DNA of 8,244 nt, taken from the NCBI GenBank assembly GCA_036172015.1, contig JAVHSE010000068.1:1-8244 (forward strand). Reading direction: 5' to 3'. The stretch is from UBA7396 sp036172015. Its GTDB lineage: Bacteria; Patescibacteriota; Gracilibacteria; BD1-5; UBA6164. The translations under genes and the position numbers were made by a program. Below the pieces are notes generated by a model. The model saw only the letters and a list, made by a program, of their open reading frames with translations, did no database searches and was not told where the DNA came from. Shown piece after piece: positions 1-5,868 of the stretch (positions are counted from its first letter, which is position 1; each line of letters begins with the position of its first letter).

Positions 1-21
1 ATACTTAAGCATAAAAATATA

Positions 22-27
22 TATAAT
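22..27 (+). promoter_or_regulatory. Candidate -10 box for the serine recombinase
   Basis: A perfect TATAAT hexamer lies 31 bases before the proposed recombinase ATG. A matching -35 would fall at or beyond the window edge, so only the -10 can be seen. In DNA this AT-rich such hexamers arise by chance, so this is only a candidate. Confidence 0.3.
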
Positions 28-58
28 GAACAGCAATTTATAATTTAATTTATAGGAT

Positions 59-2023
59 ATGGTTATTTGAAAAGTTTCTAGAAACAAAATTAAAAAAGTA
101 GAAGATATAGAAAATATTGAATATGTGATTTATGTAAGAAAATCTACTGATGAAAAATCTTGAAAACAAACCCAATCTATCGAAGACCAGATTAAGGCTT
201 GTTATAATTTTGCAATTGTAAATAATATAAAATTAATGGAGAAAAATTCATTTTTTTCTCATTTTGATTTTAAAGAAAATGAGTTTATTGGAGTGAAAAA
301 GAAAACAAATACTGAAACTATAGAAGATGAAGCACTCAGAGAAAAAACAAAAGATTTGTTCATTATTGAAGAACAAAAATCTTGAAAGACTCCTTGAATT
401 AGAAAAAAATGGGCAAAACTTATCAGTCTCATCAGAACTTGAAAAATAAAGTGAATTTTATCTTATTCTCCAGATAGACAAGCAAGAAATATGGTTGAAT
501 GATGAGAAATCATAAATCTAGTAGATGAATGAAGAATTGATTTAAAATACACAAATTTTCATTTTGAAAATAATGCATCAGGAAAAATGATGTTATGAAT
601 GTGGTTTGTTTTCTCTAAACAATACAGTGATAAATTAAGTGAAGATAGTGCGAGATGAAGTTATTCAGCTCACGCAAAATGAAAAGCCGTTTGAATTTAT
701 AAATTATGATATGAAATAGATGAAGAAACTGGATATCATATAGCACATCCTACTAATTTTCCTCTTATGAGAGAGGCATTTATGATGAAGCTTCATAAAA
801 ATGAAAGTGATGAGAATATTGCTCAATATCTTAATGAAAATTGATTTAAAAGAGAATTTAAAAAAGAAAAATGAAGAGAATGAAAAGCTATTGATAGTAA
901 ATTATATCAAGTTTGGAGAGACCCTTTTTATTATGGTATCTTTGTATATTGAGAACAAGAAGTTGATTTAAGAGAAAAAAATGATTATTATGAACCTCTT
1001 ATAACAGAAGAGGAATATAATCAGCTTATTTATCAAATTTGATGAGTTTGAGAAGTAAAAATTTCAAAAACTCATAATAAAGTAAAACCACATATTGACC
1101 ATATAATGGCAGTTCATAATGAAAAGGTTATAACTGAAGACTGAAAATATAATTTTAATTGTACATTACCAAATCTTAAATATAGATTTGTTCCAGAACT
1201 TGAAAAATTAAGACAACAAACAGGAAATCATAATTTATATTATTGAGATTTTGTTAAACCTCACCAAATTAGCTATCGTTGCACTCAATTAAAAATGTCT
1301 ATTACATACGAAGAAATTGAAAAAGAAATTTTAAAAGTTCTTAAAAAAATCAAATTTTCTGAAGAAGATTATGGTAATTTATTAGCAGTGATTAAAGAAA
1401 GGATAGATAGATGAGATTTTGATATCAAAGAACAAAAAAGAATTCTTAATATTCAAATATGAAAAATGGAGAATAATCTAAAAGATTTTATAAAAAATAA
1501 TTTATGAAAACAAAGAGATGAAAGAGAAGAAAAAATATATCAAGAAGAAAAAAGGAAATTAGAGAAGGTTATTGATGATTTGAATAATCAAATGGACGAT
1601 GTAAATAAGAAAAATAGAGATGTATTGTTTGAATACGAGGTTATAATGGATTTGTTTAGAAATGCACACCAGATATACGAAAACGGGTCTTATGTTCAAA
1701 AGAGAAAAATCAATGAAATTCTGTTTTTGAACATAAAAATAACCCCTAGTAAGTCTGTTATATTAGAGCTTAACGAGGGATTAGATTTTTTTTTTAACAT
1801 AAATGGTGCCGAGAACGAGGATTGAACTTGTGACACACGGATTTTCAGTCCGCTGCTCTACCACTGAGCTACCCCGGCATACTGTATAGCTTGCTTATTA
1901 TATAGAAAAAAAATAATATGCAAATTTTTTTGTATTTTTTCAAGTTTTTTATATAATCCATTCATATTTTATGATTTAAGAAATAATAATGAAAATACAA
2001 GTTTGTACTTGAAAAATGTGTAA
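59..2023 (+). CDS. Large serine recombinase whose frame reads through antisense tRNA-Phe
   Basis: This is a site-specific DNA recombinase of the large serine family, which breaks and rejoins DNA through a phosphoserine link to integrate or excise mobile DNA. The frame is open only if TGA is Gly, and TGA is its main Gly codon. The resolvase fold carries the catalytic motif YVRKS (Ser29) and the PDRQARN motif (about residues 138-144). A 'Recombinase' domain follows at about 220-330. The zinc-ribbon region is degenerate, with only two Cys seen (NCT and RCT). A Lys/Glu-rich coiled coil spans about 420-540. The ATG at 59 is the first start after in-frame stops at 41 and 53; no usable Shine-Dalgarno is seen. 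The family-like part ends near residue 580. The frame then continues antisense through tRNA-Phe and into the ferredoxin gene, stopping at TAA 2021 (654 aa in all). A T10 run at 1786-1795 could shift the frame to an earlier stop. The function is confident; the true C-terminus is not. Confidence 0.85.
1786..1795 (+). repeat. T10 homopolymer inside the recombinase gene
   Basis: Ten consecutive T residues encode three Phe codons plus the last base of an Asp codon. In this frame the recombinase stays open through the tRNA gene. Either other frame ends at once: TAA at 1795-1797 for -1, or TAA at 1800-1802 for +1. Both stops lie just before the tRNA CCA end. Such tracts are prone to polymerase slippage and to sequencing error. 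Confidence 0.85.
1804..1878 (-). tRNA. tRNA-Phe (anticodon GAA)
   Basis: The minus strand folds as a full cloverleaf of 75 nt including an encoded CCA (complement of 1804-1806). The D-arm is GCTC/GAGC. The anticodon stem GCGGA/TCCGT closes the seven-base loop CTGAAAA, with anticodon GAA (complement of 1844-1846), which decodes UUC and UUU. The variable loop has five bases and the T-loop is TTCAATC. The acceptor stem GCCGGGG/TCTCGGC has two G-U pairs, and the T-stem ACAAG/CTCGT has one A-C mismatch (1829 with 1817). All irregular pairs involve the 3' strand, which is the side facing the recombinase. The tRNA is convergent with the recombinase gene, as expected of a tRNA used as an integration site. 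Confidence 0.96.
1897..1902 (-). promoter_or_regulatory. -10 box of the tRNA-Phe promoter
   Basis: Read on the minus strand this is TATAAT, ending about 18 bases before the first base of the mature tRNA. A TTGCAT hexamer at 1918-1923 could be the -35, with a short 15-base spacer. Position and orientation fit a promoter for tRNA-Phe, which would leave a short 5' leader for RNase P to remove. It lies inside the read-through tail of the recombinase frame. Confidence 0.55.
1930..1957 (+). promoter_or_regulatory. Candidate promoter of the ferredoxin-cysS unit
   Basis: A perfect TATAAT at 1952-1957 is preceded by a weak -35 (TTGTAT, 1930-1935) at a 16-base spacing. Transcription would start near 1964, about 25 bases before the ferredoxin ATG at 1989. 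It sits back to back with the tRNA-Phe promoter, so the roughly 110 bases between the two genes hold two divergent promoters. Confidence 0.5.
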
Positions 2024-2258
2024 ATCGAGATTTAGTGAATATATTTTTAAAAGAGTAGAAGGAGATATACAAAAATTTGCTCTTGAAAATATTACTTTAG
2101 AAACTTGTCCTTGTCAGTGACAATGTAAAAGTTGACCAAATGTTATCGTTGATGGGAAACTAGAAAATTATTCAGACCCGATAAAGATATCAAAAATAAT
2201 TTTTGATAAAATAAAACAAAGAAAAAATTCAAAAAATGATCATGAAAATATTCAATAA
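1989..2258 (+). CDS. Small thioredoxin-like [2Fe-2S] ferredoxin
   Basis: This 89-aa protein resembles the thioredoxin-like [2Fe-2S] ferredoxins and the NuoE subunit fold, which carry one iron-sulfur cluster for electron transfer in the cytoplasm. The four likely ligands are Cys6 and Cys11 (C-x4-C) near the N-terminus, and Cys42 and Cys46 (C-x3-C), followed by S-G-P and a short hydrophobic strand. Cys40 is an extra cysteine just before the second pair. Three glycines, one in each Cys pair and one in the following G-P, are encoded by TGA, so the gene is invisible under the standard code. The C-terminus is a Lys/Asn-rich helix. ATG 1989 gives the full motif; the upstream sequence has no clear Shine-Dalgarno. 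The gene ends in TAA only 9 bases before cysS, so the two are probably co-transcribed. The redox partner is not apparent here. Confidence 0.8.
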
Positions 2259-2267
2259 TAACCATTT

Positions 2268-3731
2268 ATGCTACATATATATAATACTTTAACATTAGAA
2301 AAAGAAAGATTTAAGCCTCTCAGACAAGAAGAAGTCAAGGTTTATTATTGCGGACCTACTCCTTATAATTATGCACATATCTGAAATTTAAAAACATATA
2401 TATATGAAGATTATGTAGTGAAAACTTTGAAATTTCTTGGATATAAAGTCAAAACTACGATGAATGTGACTGATATTGATGATAAAACAATTCGTGATAG
2501 TCAAAAAAATGGTGAAAAATTGCTTGATTTAACACAAAAATATACGAATTTTTTCTTACAAGACTTACAAAAACTCAATATTACTCTTGCAGATAATATA
2601 GTTCCTATTTCAACTCTTGTTGATGAAATGGTTATGATGATTAATGTGTTAATTAAAAGAGGATATGCTTATTTATCTGATGATGGAAGTATTTATTATG
2701 AGATAAAAAAATTTAAAAAATACTGAAATTTAGCACATCTTGATGTTTCTGGAATGAAGCAAAGTGTGAGAATTGATAATGATGAATATGAAAAAGAAAA
2801 TGCAGCTGATTTTACTTTATGGAAAGGATATAAATCTGAAGATGGTGAAAATTTTTGGAATGGAGAATTTATTTTTGGAGAAGAAAAAAAAGTTTTAAAA
2901 GGAAGGCCAGGTTGGCATATTGAATGTTCAGCTTGTAATTTAAAATTTTTTTGAACTCAAATAGATATACACATGGGATGAGTGGATAATATTTTTCCTC
3001 ATCATCAAAATGAAATTGCTCAAAGTGAATGATATAGTGGAAAAACTTTTTCAAAATATTGGATTCATGGAGGACATATTACTGTTGATGGGAAAAAGAT
3101 GTCAAAATCTGCCAATAATTTTTATACGATTCAAGATTTGGAAGAAAAATTTCAGCAAATACCAAAATCAATTCTGTATAGAGCTATTAGACTTTCTTTT
3201 ATGAATGCAAAATATAGAGAAAGTGTAGATTTTTCATTTGAAAAATTAGAACAAAATTTTAATACGATTAAAAAAATTGATGAAGCATTAAAAAAACTTG
3301 ATAGAGTTATACAGTCTTGAAATCTTGAAGAAAAAACATTCAGAAGAAATATACGAGAAGAAATGCAAGATTTTATAGGAGAATATTGCGAAAAACTAGA
3401 AGATGATTTTAATATGCCAGAATCACTTGCTGTTTTCTTTACTTATATTACTTTTGTAAATACACAAATTGATTCTTGAGAATTGTCTCTTGGTGAAGCA
3501 AAGGCACTCATGGATATGTATAAAACTTTTGACAGTGTCCTTTGTATTTTTGATTTTAATATTTTAAAATCTGAGGAAATATCATCAGAAATAATGCAAA
3601 AATTTGAAGCAAGAAATAATGCAAAAAAAGAGAAAAATTTTGCATTTGCTGATAATCTAAGAGATGAACTTTTATCTCTTGGATATAAAATTATTGATGA
3701 CAGGAATGGTGCGAGAGTAGAAAAGATATAG
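2268..3731 (+). CDS. cysS: Cysteinyl-tRNA synthetase
   Basis: The 487-aa class I synthetase charges tRNA-Cys with cysteine using ATP. The N-terminus carries YYCGPTPYNYAHIGN, with zinc ligand Cys28 and the HIGH-type signature in the HIGN form; its Gly39 is encoded by TGA. The remaining zinc ligands appear as Cys220 (GWHIECSA), His245 and Glu249 (FPHHQNE). KMSKS is intact at residues 277-281. The C-terminal part is the helical DALR-like anticodon-binding region, ending in a short conserved tail (LRDELLSLGYKIIDDRNGARVE). The length is slightly above the 461 aa of the E. coli enzyme. About ten extra residues lie between the TLWK motif and GRPGWHIE. In-frame TGA codons occur at several Gly positions. 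It follows the ferredoxin gene by 9 bases and ends in TAG, 2 bases from the end of the oppositely oriented pilin gene. Confidence 0.97.
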
Positions 3732-3745
3732 TATTATTCTTTTTT
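3721..3745. terminator. Weak AT-only hairpin between cysS and the pilin gene
   Basis: AAAAGA (3721-3726) can pair with TCTTTT (3738-3743), with a bulge and three further A-T pairs inside. T residues follow on the plus strand. Because it spans the 2-base gap between two convergent stop codons, it could serve both strands. It has almost no G-C pairs, so its strength is doubtful. Confidence 0.2.
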
Positions 3746-4339
3746 CCAATTCGTCAGTATATTTTCCAATTTTACTTCATAATTTCCATTATTTCTTGAA
3801 CTATCTGACCATCTCACGATACTTTCTATATTGACACTTTGCCGAGGAGTTCCAGCACCACTAGGATAACTAATTTTTATTTCTCTCGTATAGAGAGGTA
3901 AAAAAGTAGTTCATCATCATTGAATATACAATCAATTCGCATCTTTATTTACTCTAAAATTATTTCTATAGGTAGTATTTGAATACGCTCATGAAGTTTG
4001 TAAAGTTAATATCCATCTGTTATCTGTATTTGAAGTGAGTATATAACTTCAAGCACTGACATATTTTGTAGTATCTGTTATACAGCTACTATTATAATTA
4101 TGAGTAAACCAGCAATTATTATTATTCGCAGCAAAAGCAATCCAATTTGTATCTCTTATATTCGTTACGGCTTCAATTCATTCTCTTGCTATAGCAATCG
4201 CAACTAACCTATTTCCAGTACTATCAGAAAGTTTTTGAGAATTGATAAATATTCCATAGGTCCCCATTATTCATACTACTACTATAAGAGTAACTATAAT
4301 AGCTTCAATGATAGTAGTTCCAGATTTTGATGAGAGCAT
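3734..4339 (-). CDS. Type IV pilin-like prepilin (minor pilin, PilV/PulG type)
   Basis: The 201-aa protein has a classic type IV prepilin N-terminus. A short basic leader ends at Gly7, and the expected prepilin peptidase cleavage gives Thr8 as the first mature residue with Glu at +5 (SG|TTIIEAIIV). A hydrophobic helix of about 20 residues follows and continues as an amphipathic stretch containing AIAIAREGIEAV, typical of PilV-like minor pilins. The rest is a Ser/Thr/Asn-rich globular domain with two cysteines (76 and 86) that could form a disulfide, and it ends in beta-rich sequence with a conserved Arg-x-V...W pattern. Several Gly codons are TGA, including three in a row. After cleavage it should join a pilus or pseudopilus in the cell envelope, used for attachment, motility or DNA uptake. 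No other pilus gene is in the window, and its exact role is unknown. Confidence 0.82.
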
Positions 4340-4370
4340 TTTTTTATATTAATGATAATTTTCTGCATTG

Positions 4371-4398
4371 ATTTTATGTTTTTTTATTGAAAATTCAA
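4371..4398 (-). promoter_or_regulatory. Candidate promoter of the pilin gene
   Basis: On the minus strand, TTGAAT (4393-4398) and TAAAAT (4371-4376) are separated by 16 bases and would start transcription near 4364, about 25 bases before the pilin ATG. The -35 overlaps an inverted repeat (4387-4398). Confidence 0.45.
4387..4398. promoter_or_regulatory. Inverted repeat TTGAA-N2-TTCAA between divergent genes
   Basis: Two perfect 5-base arms (TTGAA at 4387-4391 and TTCAA at 4394-4398) surround two A residues. Each arm can be read as a -35 element on its own strand, so it may simply be two overlapping -35 boxes, or an operator shared by the pilin gene and murL. The arms are short and the DNA is AT-rich. 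Confidence 0.3.
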
Positions 4399-4431
4399 AT
4401 TAATTTTTTTATTGAAAAAAAATGTTTTTTT

Positions 4432-4437
4432 TATACT
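4432..4437 (+). promoter_or_regulatory. Candidate -10 box affecting the murL start
   Basis: TATACT touches the first possible murL ATG at 4438. A TTGAAA at 4412-4417 is only 14 bases upstream. If this is the real -10, the transcript would begin near 4444 and translation would use the second in-frame ATG at 4468. If not, the promoter lies further upstream. Confidence 0.3.
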
Positions 4438-5847
4438 ATGATTGAAAATATTAATTTTTCTATAAAAATGAAGCATTATACCAATTTTAATTTTGAAAGA
4501 TATACTTTTAATGAAATAACATGAGAGGCAACTTTTTGTTATAATTTTGATGAAGATTTGTTTTTTGAAGAAAAAATATGTTTTTTTGATGAACATTTTC
4601 AAAAAAGAAATGATATGAATATAAAAATTATCAATAACATATTATTGCATATTCATATAGCTTTATGAATTAGTTATTATAAGTTTTATCCAACAAAAAA
4701 TCTTATTTTAAAAACTTGAAATTTAGAAACGGAATGATTGAATTTTTGGAAAAAATTTTATTTGAATGGACTGGGAGAATTTTTTTATAGAAATAATATA
4801 GATCCAAACTGACTTTTGAATTTTGAGTGCCAATCAGATATTATTTTTGAAAAAATAAATTTTAATACGAGTGAGAAATATCTCGTGCCTATTGGATGAT
4901 GAAAAGATTCTATAGTTTCGATTGAACTTTTAAAAAAAATGTGAAAAAACATAGATGGAGTTACTTTTGCAGTGAATGATAATATATTATATGAAAATAC
5001 AGCAATACATGCTCGAATTAAGAGACTTTTTATTAAAAGATATATTAATGATTATAAAAATTTAATAGAAGCATGATATTATAATTGACATGTACCTATT
5101 ACTGGAATGATAGCTTTTGTTTTAGAATTAACTTGTTATATTTATGATTATAAATATATAGTATTATCCAATGAAAAATCAGCCAATTTTTGAAATACTC
5201 TTTGGAAATGAGTAGAAATAAATCATCAATGGAGTAAAAGTTTGGATTTTGAGAAAGATTTTGGGAACTATGTTTCAAAATATATATGAAATAATGTGAA
5301 ATATTTTTCACTTTTACGACCATTATACGAATTGAAAATTGCCAAATTATTCGCTATATATGCAAAAAAATATTTTACGAGTTTTTCTAGCTGTAATACT
5401 AATTTTAAAATATTTAAAAAAGAAAATAATTGAAAATTGCCAGAACAAAAATATTGGTGTAATAATTGTCCAAAATGTGCTTTTGTTTATTCTATATTGA
5501 GACCTTTTTTAAGCAGTAGTGAAACGATAAGTATCTTTTGAAAAGAGTTATACGATGAAAAAAAATTAGAAACTCTTTTTAGAGAATTAGCTTGAATATC
5601 ATGAATAAAACCTTTTGAATGTGTTGGAACCAATGAGGAAGTTATTTTAGCTATGAAAATGGCTTATGAAAAATGGGAATGAAAAAAACCATTTATACTT
5701 GAAATTTTTCAAAATGAACTACACTCTCATATGACGAGAGAAAAATATGAAATTTTAGAGAGAAAAATATTTATACCTGATTATGAGGAAAATATTATAC
5801 CACAGGATTTACTACAAGAGTTTAAAAAAATTATATACGAATTTTAA
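4438..5847 (+). CDS. murL: UDP-MurNAc-L-Ala-L-Glu epimerase MurL
   Basis: The 469-aa protein matches the MurL family, which epimerises the terminal L-Glu of UDP-MurNAc-L-Ala-L-Glu to D-Glu in an ATP-dependent cytoplasmic reaction. Recognised family features, in order, are: the ATP-binding loop VPIGGGKDS (Gly153-Ser158, two of its three Gly encoded by TGA); the NGHVPITG motif; the LSNEKSANFGN motif; the VNHQxSKS-like stretch (EINHQWSKS); FSLLRPLYELKIA; a Cys cluster WCNNCPKCAF (Cys341, 344, 347), probably a metal site; and GIKPFECVGT near the C-terminus. The Arg of SLLRP uses CGA (5317-5319). ATG 4438 was chosen as the first start. ATG 4468 is equally possible and would begin MKHYTNF; no Shine-Dalgarno decides between them. 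It is followed after 21 bases by a class B penicillin-binding protein gene, consistent with a cell-wall operon. No MurD is in the window. Confidence 0.88.
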
Positions 5848-5868
5848 AAAAATAATACAATAAAATCT

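Noticed and set aside
1826..2020. The recombinase tail as a genuine extra protein domain
   Set aside because: The residues are what antisense tRNA and AT-rich promoter DNA would encode; nothing resembles a domain. I report the open frame, not a function for the tail.
2869..3054. Minus-strand open frame inside cysS
   Set aside because: It lies fully inside a strong gene, has low-complexity Phe/Leu/Lys/Tyr-rich content, and lacks a recognisable motif.
3010..3204. Second plus-strand open frame inside cysS
   Set aside because: It overlaps the KMSKS region of cysS in another frame; the cysS frame carries the conserved motifs.
4384..4602. Minus-strand open frame at the murL 5' end
   Set aside because: Phe/Lys/Ile-rich shadow of AT-rich coding sequence, overlapping murL and the divergent promoter area.
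5099..5323. Minus-strand open frame inside murL
   Set aside because: Entirely within murL and antisense to its conserved motifs; no domain seen.
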